DNA of 64,000 nucleotides, taken from contig CM069876.1 of assembly GCA_036172665.1 (NCBI GenBank), forward strand, positions 40,889,001 to 40,953,000. Direction: 5' to 3'. Made by a program: the position numbers and the translations under genes. Below the pieces are notes generated by a model that saw nothing but the letters and a program-made list of their open reading frames with translations, did not search any database and had not been told where the DNA came from. Every line of letters begins with the position of its first letter. Position 1 is the first letter of the stretch. The DNA is from Prosopocoilus inquinatus. Lineage: Eukaryota > Arthropoda > Insecta > Coleoptera > Lucanidae. Below are positions 12,770-24,957 of the stretch, in pieces.

Positions 12770-12930
12770 CCGCCGTGTTTCTTGGTCGTTTATAGGACGT
12801 GAGACTTACTTTAACGTCAAATTGGTGTCATCAGCAAGATTGTTGAAGGATTGTTCTCACTCACAACAAAATTAGAAGAGAAGAAATCATAAGGGCCCAA
12901 GAATACTGCCTGGAAGAACCGTATATGGTT
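12770..12930 (-). pseudogene. reverse-transcriptase relic of a retrotransposon
   Basis: Reading the minus strand from 12919 gives VLPGSILGPL, close to the RT motif (G)VPQGSILGPLLF. In the same frame at 12841-12818 it gives NLADDTNLTL, close to the catalytic (F)ADDTNL box. In intact elements these two motifs are a few dozen residues apart in the palm of the polymerase; here about 16 codons with three stops lie between them. The copy is therefore internally deleted and dead. The motif pairing is typical of jockey/CR1-like non-LTR retrotransposons, but the clade is not settled by so short a piece. It lies antisense to the exchanger gene. Confidence 0.65.
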
Positions 12931-14989
12931 TTAAATATTTGAAAACTTTTTAATATTTATTGCATTGTAGTTACTATTATACAAAATATTTTCTCGTAAA
13001 TTTAATTCTTTTTTTTTATTTCTATGGTTTTATCTATTTATTGTGTTTTCTTGTAGTTTTTTTTTGTGACGCAATTCGAATTGAAGAAATTAAAATCCAA
13101 CGCTTTAAAAGTTATTGTATTTCTCATACTCATTAACGAAAATATTCGATATACGAGGGTTTCGCAAAAGGAATTAATTCATAACGTCACCTGTTCGTTT
13201 AACAGATTTTTCTTTTAATTTTGAAATTTCTTCATTCTTTGATGTCATGGATTCTAATGTAATAATACATACAGGGTCGAATTTACTTACCTTTAGGCGA
13301 AGTCGTTTATTCTTGCGCCGGCCCTGAGTATAACTAATGACATGTCGTGCAATCAAAAATAAAACGTTGACAAATCGAATTTGTAAAAGCAAAACCAGAT
13401 TTAGAAGAAAGCAAGTGAATTATTTGTTACACTGCACCTGTTTATTTGTTTATGTTGTGTGTTCAAATACTAAGACGTTTGTAGTTGACGTTGGTTCGAT
13501 AAAGTATGTTGGTGCTCTGTGCCACTCATAACCAGCTGATCTTAGTTACTGTTAACGATTTTAAGGTTAAAGTAATTCTGTTCTAGAATTAGTTGTTTTT
13601 CTTGTATAAGTTATTACAGTTAATTTACTAAAAATTGCGTTTTTAGATAAAAAAAAAGACAGTTTATATGTGTTAACACCCAAGAAATAAGATGCTTTTA
13701 GCTATCTCAGGTCAGGCCAGTTCCAAACGCAGAAGACAATCAAGAATAGAATAAATACGAAAATATTTTATATTATTTATGCAGCTTTAAGTTTCGACGT
13801 GTGAGTAATTTATTTTTAAACTCGAATGCAAATCAATGTGTGTATTTACCTGATAGGCATGTGACTTTTTTTTATTACCGCGGCCTAAGCAAACAACGGA
13901 AATTGTGCAAATTTCAAATTATCACGGGAAGAAGTGTTAACCAAGTAAAAGGCGACAACCGCTCATCATCAATTTTGATATTCTACTTAAATATTTACCG
14001 CGCTGTTTGGCTTTTAAATTTGACCACATCAGGAGTGAACAGGTGAAAATTGTTTAAGGTCGCTGTTTAGAATGCAACGGCGTGCAAAAACGTTACTGTC
14101 AATAGTTACACAATCTCAAGGTAAAATTTGATAATGATATGATAACGTACGTGAAACTTTCAATGGCAAAGGCATTATTAAATGCCGGCCTGCTCGTACA
14201 TACATAGTAAGAATATTTAAATTATCTTGATGAATGATGATTATGCAAGAGTTTGGGAGTTTTGGGAACAAAAATTGGCGGTATTAAATTTCCTTAAATG
14301 AATAAATGTGATTATGATTATCGTGTTGGCTAGGGGAATTTCCATTTAAACAATGACTGGTTCGAGGATCCTGGCAGGCGGAGATATCGCCCGATTTAAG
14401 TCGAAATTTGTCAAACAAGCTCCAACCAGCACGATAATTTACGATTTTCAGTCATGTCACGCGAAAGAATTTTTTATCGGATTAGTACCAAAAACGATCG
14501 ATCACCCAACGCATTTGACAGAGTGCGCCTTCTGTGAATTAAGGTTTGCGTAACAATAATAATTAAAAACAATATGCAGTAATTAGCGCAAAGCGCGTGA
14601 TGTTATTGCTCTCTAATGCGATAACGTGACTGGCGTTTTATGAATGATATACTTAGCATTTTAGTGTTTAATAATTTCATTTGGATTAGGTGTTTTTGCT
14701 AAATTTGTTAAAGCTTTCAATAAATTTGGAATTTACAAATTGGCAACTTCGTCAAAACAAGGGTTTGAATGAAAAACCTTTTGGATTTGCTAAGTGGTCC
14801 TTATATTTTTTTGGAGTACTCTTACGAGAACGAAATTCTAGAACATCTTCTTTATAGGTAGACACAAAAAAAAACTATATAAGAACCAGTACATACTTTT
14901 TTTTCACTCTAAAACCGTTCGGCTTCAAATTGCAATCCCATAGATTCCAATAAATTTTCTTCTTTTATTGAAAGAGTCATGGCAATAAA
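12931..14989. other. noncoding DNA, nothing firmly recognised
   Basis: Several short open frames (for example 14353-14553 on the plus strand, starting MTGSRILAGGD) have a balanced residue composition, but none has a recognisable domain, a matching partner exon or a repeated context. I treat them as chance. Confidence 0.3.
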
Positions 14990-15850
14990 ACACAAGGAGG
15001 AGGAAGTTTTTGAGAAAAAGTTGAGTGGTTGCATGGAAATCATTCAATGAAGTGATCAATAATTTCGTAGAAAACAAAATACCCAAAACAGGAGAAGATT
15101 ATGGATCGTAATATGCTCAAACTCAACTTTGTTTGTCGAAGAATGAGTTTGAACCTTCATTTCCTCCGATCGCATGTAGACTTTTCCTCATCAACTTTGA
15201 ATATTCCTCACCAAACTGGAATTTGCCTTCTAAAGCTGGAAAATGTATGTGAAGAGCGCTTTGAACTGGATTGTTCCTCGTCAAAATAGAATTTTTCCAT
15301 CAACCTGGAAGGATCCTCATCAAACTGGAAATTGTAAGTGAAGAACAAGGTGAATGGTTTCATCAGGATGTAAGGAAATGGAACATAGATGTTAAGGGAG
15401 GTGGAATCGAATCGAATACTGTTGGGTATTGAAGCGTAAGAAAGCATATTGAAGATGAAATTTTTGAGGAAAAGTTAAGTGGTTGCATGAAAGTCATTTA
15501 ATGAAGTGATCAATAATTTCGTAGAAAATAAAACAATCCAAAATAGGAAGAGATTATGGATCATAATATGCTCAAAAACTTTGGTTGTTGAAGTATGAGT
15601 TAGAACCTTCATTTCTTCCAATCGCATTTAGACTATTCCTCAACTCCCGTGATTATTCCTCAACAAACTGCAATTTTCCTTATCAACCTGGAAAGTGAGG
15701 AACAAGTTGCACGGTATTATCAGGATGTAAAGGAAATGAAACGTAGACGTCAAGGGAGGTGGAATCCGAATTATTGTGGGATATTGAAGTGTGATGAACC
15801 AAACAAGGATCGCAAGAGACAATCAAAAGTTTTGAGAAAAAAAAACATAA
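14990..15850. repeat. tandem repeat, about 453 bp x 2
   Basis: Two long diverged units. 'gtggttgcatg' recurs at 15025 and 15478, and both are followed by 'aatgaagtgatcaataattt', 'cgtagaaaa', 'gattatggatc', 'ataatatgctcaaa' and 'ccttcatttc'. Toward their ends both contain 'tcaggatgtaa' and 'gggaggtggaatc'. The second unit is somewhat shorter. Confidence 0.85.
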
Positions 15851-18800
15851 ACATAGTATAACTAATTTCGATAGTTTGACCTTTTGTAATTCACATGCAA
15901 TTTCATTTTCCAAAAATTGTAGATGTGGTGGAATAAACATAAATTCAATACGAGCACCTTAAAATGCCTCCTCATACAACTATCGTATCCAAAGGACGTC
16001 GTAATGACCTTGAATTCGCTGATCTGTGCTATTCATTCCACAATTCTTCTCTTTCAGACTTGACTATATCTATAATTTCCTTTCGGTAAACAAACCTTCT
16101 TCGGGGTCCTCTTAAAAAAGAATAAAGAAGATAATGAGATTGTTCATCTTTTTTCAAGAAAAGTGATTAGTTATGAAGAGTACTTTTCACCACAAGCTGA
16201 GCCAAGTTCCCCATTTTATAATGTATTTAATTTGAAACCTGAGTTGAAACTGTTATAATCATAATCAAAATCATTTCTGTTATGTACCAAGAGATTGCGC
16301 TGTAAACTACTAATTCTAAACTAAAAAACTACAGGCCAGATAAAATTTTAGCATTTTGGAATTAACAAGACAGATATTTATTTAACAACGAAATTGTGGA
16401 TGAAAATTTTCATGCTTTTTGAAACCCTTCAAGAATTGAATTGAAATCTTTCATATACAGAGTGTTCTTCTTTGGTTGCACAATACTTTACAAATGTATA
16501 TTTGATTCGAAGCCATGCACAAAAGTCCTAATAAACTTATCGGAGATCGGTCAATCACTTTTGGTTATGGAAAGTACGAGAGAGAGAGCATACGCTATTG
16601 GGTATCGGAAATTTAGAAAGAGAGAGAAGAACGGTGAAGATGGTTTCTGTAATTAGCAAATACAGACGTGTTCTCTTTCATAACAATCAGTAATATGTGA
16701 CACAACCTGTATATACGTTTAGTGGAACTTCTTTTGGCTGGATTTTAACTCAAGAATACGCTCCCTAAGAATTGTGCAATTGAGGCGGATCACCCCGTAT
16801 GTAAAAGAGCTGTAATTCTATTAGAACTGGCTTGAAACCCGTGAATTTTGGTAAAGAGAATATTTCCAAAATTCTGCGCAGTTTCTGAAAATCTTTGTTT
16901 GTTTTTTTTGTTTTGTATGCTCTTAATTTTTTTTCGTCAAGGAAATACCATTTTTATTCTGCGATAAATTCCTTTAAATTCATATTTTCTGCTTTGTTTA
17001 AAAAAATATGATCGAAGTGTTTTTTTCAGCCTCCTATTTCCTTCAATTTTTTTTAACGTTTTCTTTCTTTTATCGTTCATTCTTGAATTTTCCTTTTTTT
17101 CTTTCGTTTCGTTTTTTCTGCTTTATTTTTGTCTCATCTGTTTCGTTCTCTCGTTTTTATTTTCTTTTTCCGTTTGTTTTCTTTTTTACAATTAGACGTA
17201 TCAATTACTAAAAGTACTTGAAACTTTACTTTTGATTCTTTTACTTCTGTTTCTTAAATCCTTAAAAAATCTCTAATTAGAAACCCAACTCAGATAATCT
17301 GTTTTTTAATCGTTTTTGCAAAAAAATGTTTTCTGGGCTGCTATTAATCTTTTTCGTCTCTGGTGCTGCTTAGTTCAGCTACCCAGTTCCAGCGATAAAG
17401 AACATTAGCAGCAGACAGGAAGAACTTTTTTTGCAAGAACAGACGAAACGTCGAAGGAATTATGACGCAGTACATCGAAAACCGGAAAAAGAAGTTTGAA
17501 GAGGATTTTAATTAAATTTAAAAATTAGAGTGAAACAGTTTTAAACAGTTTTTTTTTAATTCTTAACAAAGACAATATAAACATTTTTTTTAATGATTGA
17601 CAAAGACAATATAATATTTTTTAAAAAAATATATTTTGCTGTTGAACTGAAAGTGACCAAATTCAAAACTCCTGAAAACGATCAAGAGATGGTGCTGTAA
17701 ATTTCTGACGATAACTCTGATTTACTTACATTTCTGAATAGGCAAAAGATAACGTCACACAACGGTCCGATATTCACACAGTTTTTGTTTTACGATTTTC
17801 GTTTGGATGAAATAAAACTGACACCAAAACGCTTTTGATTTCGGTCAATAGATGTCACCATTATCAGTAATTCAAATGAAAGTATTTTTTAATTGGTTAA
17901 AAACCATAGAAGACAACATAACAATAATACTTCTAATTTAATTAATTAAAATTTCTATACTCCGTTCATTACAAGAAGGTCCCTTCCTCCCTGCGTTGAC
18001 GCAACTGCATTGTGCAGACGCTCCTTTCCTGACAACTTAGATATATCGACTGGAGAGAGTTGCACATACGTCCTTATAATGAACTGAGTATAATATTTTT
18101 TCAGATTACTTGCAATTAGAAAAGTAGAGAATAGGAAAAATTATTAAATAACTTTGAATGAATAAGTTTGGGTAAACGGAAATGGATATTCCGTACTTCT
18201 CGACGTTTCTATTTCAATTCGATTTTCGCTTTTCCAGTAAAGATTGTGTAATTTGCCTGGCGCTGCTCTAATTCTGTAATTTATGAGGTCGAAGCCTGGT
18301 TATTATATGCGGCCCTGCATAAAATATGCGTATCGGTTTCTGTTTAGCGTTTTCAATAATTAATCGCATTCGTCCTTGATGTCTTAACGAATACGAAACG
18401 TCGGCGACGTTTGTTTTCCAATTATTCCACCCTGCAATTACGCTGCTTCACGTGCAGCCGAGAGCAAAATAAATAAGTGTCTGTGAAGTTCGCTTTTCTT
18501 TTTTCGTCTGTTGTTCGCTGAATCCCCCCAACTAACAGTAAAAATAACTCGATAATTAAGACGTATTACAACATGAGATCACATGAGCGGAGATAGAAAT
18601 CGAGTGCTTTATTAATAATGAAATGTGTCATGTGACGCTTGTGTTTGTGTTGATTTTGACACGTCCGTTTACCACATGTACGCTATAAAATAAATTTTTA
18701 ATGTTGGCGTTGTTGTTTCCAGGTTCTAGTACCTCGTCCTGCTGAGGCGGACTGGTCCGTGAAACGGATCGTTTATTTGCGAAAATTTCCTGTCCTGAGG

Positions 18801-18900
18801 GTGCACGCCGAAGCATCGAAACGTCGGATCTAGGATACCCCATGTTGACACAAATCCTGTTCGCAATCACCCGACTTGGGAGATCGCCCCGGAAAAAAGT
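15851..18900. other. upstream noncoding DNA of the exchanger gene
   Basis: AT-rich and pyrimidine-rich to about 18000 (a strong T/C tract at 17010-17230), then GC-richer and free of simple repeats from about 18180. At 18628-18915 the minus strand is open for 96 codons with a balanced composition, and the plus strand also has a 36-codon open stretch after 'gttgtttccag' (18722). I recognise neither. They may be untranslated leader or control sequence of the gene starting at 19067. Confidence 0.25.
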
Positions 18901-19066
18901 CCTCGCTGGCCTGCCTTAAAACCTGCCTTCTTCAGTCCTTGACTTTACTGAGTGTGTTGTTCAGTTACATTTGTTTACTTTGATTGTGTTTGATTAGCCC
19001 TTGCGGTTTCGGTTTTATTTTTCGTTCGTAAATTTTTTCGAGTGAGCTTATTTCCCCGTGGTTACG
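18901..19066 (+). promoter_or_regulatory. probable 5' leader / promoter-proximal region
   Basis: Two arthropod initiator-like words, TCAGTC at 18932-18937 and TCAGTT at 18961-18966, lie 100-135 bases before the start codon. I see no TATA box at -30 and no good downstream promoter element, so the start site is not established; the leader could also be spliced from farther upstream. Confidence 0.25.
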
Positions 19067-19141
19067 ATGAGTGACAGCGCGAGGAAGACCAACCTGAGGA
19101 AACTGTCCTTCTTGGGATTTGGAAAACCAACTGCCACTTCG
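19067..19141 (+). CDS. Ae2: anion exchanger (SLC4, AE2/AE3-like), coding exon 1
   Basis: First coding exon of a Cl-/HCO3- exchanger, a plasma-membrane protein that moves bicarbonate against chloride and controls cell pH. The ATG at 19067 opens 25 codons beginning MSDSARKTNLRKLSFLGFGK, followed by the consensus donor g|gtaagt at 19142. The exon ends in phase 0, exactly what exon 2 needs. The peptide is basic with a Ser/Phe/Gly stretch, typical of variable N-termini in this family; by itself it would not identify the gene. Identification comes from exons 2 and 3. A good acceptor is not needed if this is the transcript's first exon. A second possible first exon lies at 46645. The link to exon 2 across 41.7 kb is inferred from phase and strand. 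Confidence 0.7.
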
Positions 19142-19147
19142 GTAAGT

Positions 19148-20017
19148 TACTTTTTACCGTTTTACATTCCAACAGTCAAAAATAATTCGAGAAGTTAACG
19201 TGCCTAATTAATTGATTGAGTAAACGTCTCGTTACAGCTGATGTATTATTACTTTTATAATTAGCGTTATACTAATGCCGGTCTTTTCACATTCATCAGT
19301 TTAAGTCAATATTTGACTAAGACAAATTGGAGCTAAGACTTTCACGTTAATGTAATTTTGTCCTTAATTCTAATGCAGTAATTCTCCTTAAAGTTTTAGT
19401 AATTTTTTTTACTAAATATGTACCTTTACATCTACATATAGTTTGGTATTAAAAGCCAGTGTTTTGAGGTTATGAAGTTTCATTATTTTAAAAAATTCTA
19501 TTGATGTTGAAGTTATGTGTACCATGCAGATCCAGTTTTTCATCATTTCTGAAATAAGTTTCAACTATGAACATTATGTCAGTTGTATGTTGCAACTGTA
19601 CAGACTGTATATTACCAAATCTTTATTTTTTTTTCATATTCACAGTCTACTCTAAATCATGTCATTTTGGATCGCATGGTATTTTTTGTATTAAACTATT
19701 CTTCTTAGCTTAATACCTGCTTTTGGCTTACCTTATTTCTTTTTCCTTTCGTATGCGTCTATTTTCGTTGCTTTTTTCACTATTTCTCCAATCTAATCGT
19801 ACATGGCCCACTCTTGATATGTTCAATGTTGAGGTTGCTCGTATTTTGTCGGCACTTCTTTGTTTCTTCTTTTCCTTCTTCTGATCTTTTGACTTTTTCT
19901 GTTGCTCCGGTATTTATTCTACTCACAATCACTTATCTATGCTTCGAGACTTCCAACATCAATTTACAATTTTTATTAATGGTCCATGGCGTAGTCCAAC
20001 ATAGTTGGTCTCATAAT
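19148..20017. other. start of intron 1, nothing recognised
   Basis: Ordinary AT-rich intron sequence. No element ends, RNA gene or conserved-looking frame found. Confidence 0.3.
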
Positions 20018-20418
20018 TGAAGACCTCGGTGCAACAAAAGAATAATAAGTCCAGAATGTTAATTTTAGATATGCTAATAAAAACGTTTCAATAATTTACA
20101 ATGGAAGATAAGTGAAGTAGTGAGATAAGCCCTAGCATTTAATTTGGACACGCTGTTATACAAAAATACTTCCGTTGTTGCGCCAAACGAATAAGCAATT
20201 CCGATTATGGCTTAAAAACCGGTGATATCCCAATTTAAACAGAATTGGACTTATCCCCTTGTTGCACCAAGGTCTTCAATTCTTTTGTAGTATTACTTCC
20301 GTTGTTGCGCCAAACGAATAAGCAATTCCGATTATGGCTTAAAAACCGGTGATATCCCAATTTAAACAGAATTGGACTTATCCCCTTGTTGCACCAAGGT
20401 CTTCAATTCTTTTGTAGT
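20018..20418. mobile_element. palindromic MITE with its right half duplicated
   Basis: The left end 'attgaagacctcggtgcaac' (20018) is the near reverse complement of '...gttgcaccaaggtcttcaat' ending at 20281, giving a MITE of about 264 bp. The segment 20168-20291 is then repeated as 20295-20418: 124 bases appear identical at a 127-bp offset, including the right terminus. No coding capacity. Confidence 0.8.
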
Positions 20419-20574
20419 TCCCCGTTTTGACATCCCCTAATATGTTTTCTTTGAAGCTTTTTCCCCTTTCTTAAACTTTCATCCATTTCTAGCAGCCACT
20501 GAAGTGTCTTCAGCCACTGAAGACACTGGGCATTTGCCAGTTCAGTTATTTACAGGGGTATTTCTTGTTCTGTC

Positions 20575-21010
20575 AGAAAGTTAATTTGCAAGCTGGTCCA
20601 TCGATCTACCCAACACTTGACATTCCAAGTCCAAAAGCCAAGAGCCTTTCAGACCTTATTAATGGTTAACTCTCAAGGACTTGTCTCTTCTTAAAACGTC
20701 TGTTGGGAGGGTAGTTCTTGTCCTGACAATTTTCTTGCAATCTTGAATCAATCAATACTTGACATTCGAAATCCAAAAGCCAAGAGCCCTTAAGATCTTG
20801 TAAATGGTTATCTCTCAAGGACTTGTCTCTTCTTAAAACGTCTAATAACTGTTGGGAGGGTAGTCCTTGTCCTGACATTTTTTTGCAATCTGGTTCGTCG
20901 ATTTATCCGATACTTGACATTCGAAATCCAAAAGCCAAGAGCCTTTAAGACCTTGTAAATGGTTATCTCTCAAGGACGTGTCTCTTCTTAAAACGTTTAA
21001 TAACTATTGG
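20575..21010. repeat. tandem repeat, 143-155 bp x 3
   Basis: 'acttgacatt' recurs at about 20615, 20757 and 20912. Each is followed by 'ccaaaagccaagagcc', then 'gacctt', 'aatggttatctctcaagga' and 'tctcttcttaaaacgt'. Units are highly similar and differ mainly by small indels near 'gttgggagggtag'. Confidence 0.9.
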
Positions 21011-21163
21011 GGCGTTCTGTTAAGAATGCACAAAGGATAATCAAATTTTTAAGAGAAACACTGCTGTTAATAAATGTTGGCAGAAATGTGAATTAAGAAA
21101 ATTAAAAAAAAATTACTTGTCTGCTACTGTCTACTGCGAGGTGGCGCTCGATACTACAACTAT

Positions 21164-21203
21164 CATGGCCAACTTTATTTACTTATTGATAAAGTTGGCC
21201 ATG
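21164..21203. repeat. perfect 15-bp inverted repeat
   Basis: 'catggccaactttat' at 21164-21178 and its exact complement at 21189-21203, with a 10-base loop. Confidence 0.85.
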
Positions 21204-21239
21204 CAATTATTATTAGAGGTCTTTAAAGAGAAACTAAAA

Positions 21240-21380
21240 GCATGAAGTGAGACAGTTTGGAAGATTAATGTGGGAATAAACAGCTTACCAATCAAAAGCG
21301 AATTGCTCTCTCTTTATAAAGCGATTTAGTTTTTTTGATTGGCCAGCTGTCATTAATCTTCCAAACTGCCATTTCATGTT
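21240..21380. mobile_element. MITE-like hairpin
   Basis: The left arm from 21241 ('catgaagtgagacagtttgg', then 'aagattaatg') pairs with the right arm ending at 21379 ('cattaatcttccaaact' then 'gccatttcatg'). Inner 'ccaatcaaaa' and 'ttttgattgg' pair too. Confidence 0.7.
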
Positions 21381-21488
21381 TTCATGTCTTCATGATCAGG
21401 GTAGTCGTCGCCCTTATACAAAACAATAATTGGCACCCTTCTTTAAAAAAAAAAAAAGAAATAAATCCACGTGAATTTATGCAAAATC

Positions 21489-21650
21489 GTTAAGTTTTTA
21501 ATCTATAAATGGAAAAGCACTCAACGTTTCGCTATTGATTGATAGCTTCATCAGGAGTGAAAAAAATAAATAAACAAACTATCAATCGATAGCGAAACGT
21601 TGAGTGCTTTTTCATTTATATTCTGGCCAGTTATAGATTAAAAACTTACA
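21489..21650. mobile_element. MITE-like hairpin
   Basis: The arm at 21489-21545 ('taagtttttaatctata' ... 'gcactcaacgtttcgctat') is mirrored at 21579-21648 ('atagcgaaacgttgagtgc' ... 'tatagattaaaaactta'). The right arm carries an extra 'ttctggccag' insertion. Confidence 0.8.
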
Positions 21651-21769
21651 ATTTTTATAGGACAAGAGTCAATTGCTATTACAAAAAATAGTAATGAAAA
21701 ACAATGAGTTGACTTTGAGGTTTGATGACGTTCATTTTAATTAATTCATGTATAAATCTTAATTTCCCT

Positions 21770-22330
21770 TTCACTTTTAATTATTTTTAATATTTGTTTT
21801 AATTTTTTAACTTGGGTTGGATGGAGTTGGGTTGACTGCAATTAGATTGATTTGACATTGAAAGTCTTTTTTCAATTAATTCTTTTATTGTTCTTTGATT
21901 TTTAATTTTCTCGCTTGTGTTGAACAGAATCTAGTTCATATTGGGTCGAATTAGGTTAACCAAATTGGCATTAGTCGAACTTCGCCATAATAATCTTTTT
22001 TCAATTTTTAGTTCTTTACATTTTTTATTTTAATTGAATACACGTTGAGTACAGTTGAGTTTTTCTTTATTTTAACATTTCTTTTTAATTTGTATTTCTT
22101 CTTCTTAATCTTTTACATGATTTGATTGAATAGTTAGGTTTGATTCACTTGAATTTGGTGGACATTGAATTTTTTTTAACATTTTTTTGTCTACTTTAAT
22201 TTTATTCACTGTTTTGTAGTTTTCATTTTTTGCTCGGGTTAAAAAGTTGAGTTGTTATCGAATCGAGTTTGGTTGACCTTGAGATTATTCGAGCTGCATT
22301 TTAATCGTTTTTTAATTAACATATTTTAGC
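21770..22330. repeat. T-rich degenerate repeat block
   Basis: Repeating words such as 'ttttttcaattttta', 'gttgagtacagttgag' and 'gggttgactgcaattag' alternate with T runs, as a decayed tandem of roughly 120 bp. Its composition matches the blocks at 11.5-12.6, 28.0-28.7 and (complemented) 39.2-39.9 kb. Confidence 0.45.
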
Positions 22331-24160
22331 GCCCCTCTTGCATCGGCGCCCTCATGCCTTCCTTACATTGCTTACCGCCTTCCGTCGACCCTTATCTTTA
22401 CTCTTTCTCCTTCTCTCTCTTTACAAAAGACTATTCACAACTAAACCATTTGGATCTCGCAAAAGCTTTAACTTTTGACATTTGTTTCTTTTTTGCATTT
22501 GGCTGCGATTCAATTATTGGTATCGATGCGACATTTCGTTCCATGCCAAACAGGGCTGCCACCATTAGAAGATGTTTCACAAAAGAAACGACGAGAAGAA
22601 GTGTAAATTTCAATGAAGATTCGATTTTCTTTCTTAATTGAAATCAAACACAGATCTTTTGCTAAAATTTTTTTTTTGGAAAACTTAATTTTATTTGAGT
22701 AAATTTAATTAAAAATAAAACTTTCGCTTTCGTATTTATTTGATAACAGAATAATACGACAGGCATAAGTGCTTACTGTCTTATTGATTTCTTTAGTTCC
22801 ATTTTTCTGTGCTTCTTTGTTTATTCAAATTTTGAGTGACATGATAACACGTGAGAGATATAATCGATTGGCTTTAAGTGCACTTAACTGAAGTACTTAG
22901 GTGCCGTGATTGCTGCTCCTTCTTATTCTTTTTTTTTTAATGATATAACGATTTTCTACGAACAGGAAAAGTCATTTCCCCTCACGTCGTCTGTAACACT
23001 TTTTTTTCATTAATTCTTTAATTTTATTTATTTGGGAAAGGTAGATGTTGTGATGGTGTGGGGATGTTAGATGTACACGATTTTTTTTTTTTTTTAAGTT
23101 TAAGATTAAGATAAATTTATAGCTTATTCCTCCCGTCTAAACGCAAAATCAAACTTCCCAGCCTGAAAATTTTATCTCCATTCGATTTCGTAAATTTATT
23201 AGATTTTAACTGCGATTTATTATGTTGTGAGCGAGGAATCTTTTTGAAGTGAAACTTTTCGTAAACATTCACCGGAATGTGTGGTTAAATGTTTCTGGAA
23301 ATTTTCAGTTTAATTGAGCTTGTGGCTCTGGAGGAAACTGTGTTAGTTGCTGCTAGTTAAGTTGAAGTTCATTAAACCAGCTACAAAATTTTTTTTGTTG
23401 GTCAATCATGGAGTTGCTGGGCGTTTTCTTTGTTGCAAATTCTTGTTTTTAGTCCTTCTACATTTGGATAGAAAATATTGTTAGTTGCATTCATTGAGAT
23501 TGTATTTGGGGAGACGACAAAGCTAGTACCAAGAGAGTACGTTTTCAACACGATTGACTTTTGAAAATATTTTTTATGAGGCAGTCATGCCCTTACTACT
23601 ACAAAAAAACTTCTTCTTCTTGGAAGGAAATAAAAATCTAAAATAGTTTTTAACTGAAAAAAAAATATATGAAGCGTCACGTGAATTTGACAGAAGTGTG
23701 AGCCTTTAATGTGGAACACTTGAAGTCGTCGTCTTTCCTCGCGTAGTGATGTCTCCCTAGATTCTGTCTCAATGACCTCTTTCTCTTGCTATCTTCTTGA
23801 CATCTTCCTTATACGATTTTAGTAGCAACAGAAAGTAATGTAGTTTATTATTATTTTTTTTTTTCAAATTCTTCACGTGTTGTAATAGCATAATGAAATT
23901 AATCATGTATGCATTAGAAACGCCAGTGTTCATCGAATTAATTCAGAGTTACTATATTCTGTAAAGTTCAGATGTCTGGTTAGCTTGATTAATGTGATAT
24001 TTAAATTTCAGATATCCAACGGTCACTTCATTAAGATGCATGCATTCATATTAGCACTGGTGACCTCATAACTCCTTCTATTGGATTTATTATTCGTATT
24101 GCCCGACGTTAATGAAATCATTACGAAGCCTGTGATTAACCTAATGCAAATTAGCTTCAT
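22331..24160. other. intron sequence, nothing recognised
   Basis: A C/T-rich stretch at 22330-22420 gives a chance open frame. The remainder is AT-rich without repeats I can define. Confidence 0.3.
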
Positions 24161-24557
24161 TGAATGATGCTGCCATGCGTTTCCTGAGAATTATGTGTTT
24201 GTCTTTTCACAATGGATGAATTAAAACATCATCAAGTGATCTAATTTAAAAGTCGACCTCCAAGGACCTTCGAAGTAAAAATGTTATTTGAATTATTATA
24301 TGCAGATGTCAAAATATTTCTTTTAATTCCACGACCTTCTCTTGAGAATTTTAATTAAATTATTGAATGATGCTACATGCGTTTCCTAAGAATTATGCAT
24401 TATGTCTTTTCACAATGGACGAACTAAAGCATCAAATGATCTAATTTAAAAGTCGACCTCTAAGGACCTTCGAATTAAAAATGTTATTTAAATTATTGAA
24501 TGCAGATGTCAAAATATTTCTTTTAATTCCACGACCTTCTCCGGAGAATTTTAATTA
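24161..24557. repeat. tandem repeat, about 203 bp x 2
   Basis: Units start 'tgaatgatgct' at 24161 and 24364 and share long identical stretches ('catgcgtttcct', 'gtcttttcacaatgga', 'taaaagtcgacctc', 'gcagatgtcaaaatatttct'). They differ by scattered substitutions and short indels. Confidence 0.9.
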
Positions 24558-24825
24558 TATTGTATCATTTGATGGTTTCATTCCAGGAAGATTATTCTAC
24601 CTAATGATCACACTTGCGTTATGCAATTTACTTACTTGGGATTTCGTTACGGCAATTTGTTTACATTTCTCGGTATTTACGCTTAGAAACTGTGTTTTAT
24701 TTGTGCATGACGAAAACTCTTTAAATTCTTTTAATTTGCACTCGTGTTGTTTAATGAAAGGTGAAGTCATTTCACACTCACTCATTCCACTCATTGTTTA
24801 AAAGCAGCGTATCCCGAACTTACGA

Positions 24826-24957
24826 ACCGTGATTCTAAAAATTTTGTAGCAGTCCGAGGGTCGTGAGACTAAAAAGTTTGAGAAATACTTGATTCCAAAG
24901 GTTCCAAAAATTTTGTAGTTTCGAGCGTCGTGAAACTAAAAAGTTTGAGAAACAAGT
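24826..24957. repeat. 63-bp x 2 direct repeat, hAT-like relic
   Basis: 'aaaaattttgtag', then 'gtcgtga' and 'actaaaaagtttgagaaa' occur twice. The 'actaaaaagtttgagaaa' phrase resembles the right end of short hAT-like repeats such as that at 37527, but no paired left end is visible. Confidence 0.5.

Noticed and set aside
14076..14121. ATG with 15 open codons and a gtaaaa donor on the plus strand (MQRRAKTLL)
   Set aside because: The exon would end in phase 1, while exon 2 of the gene needs phase 0, and the donor is weak.
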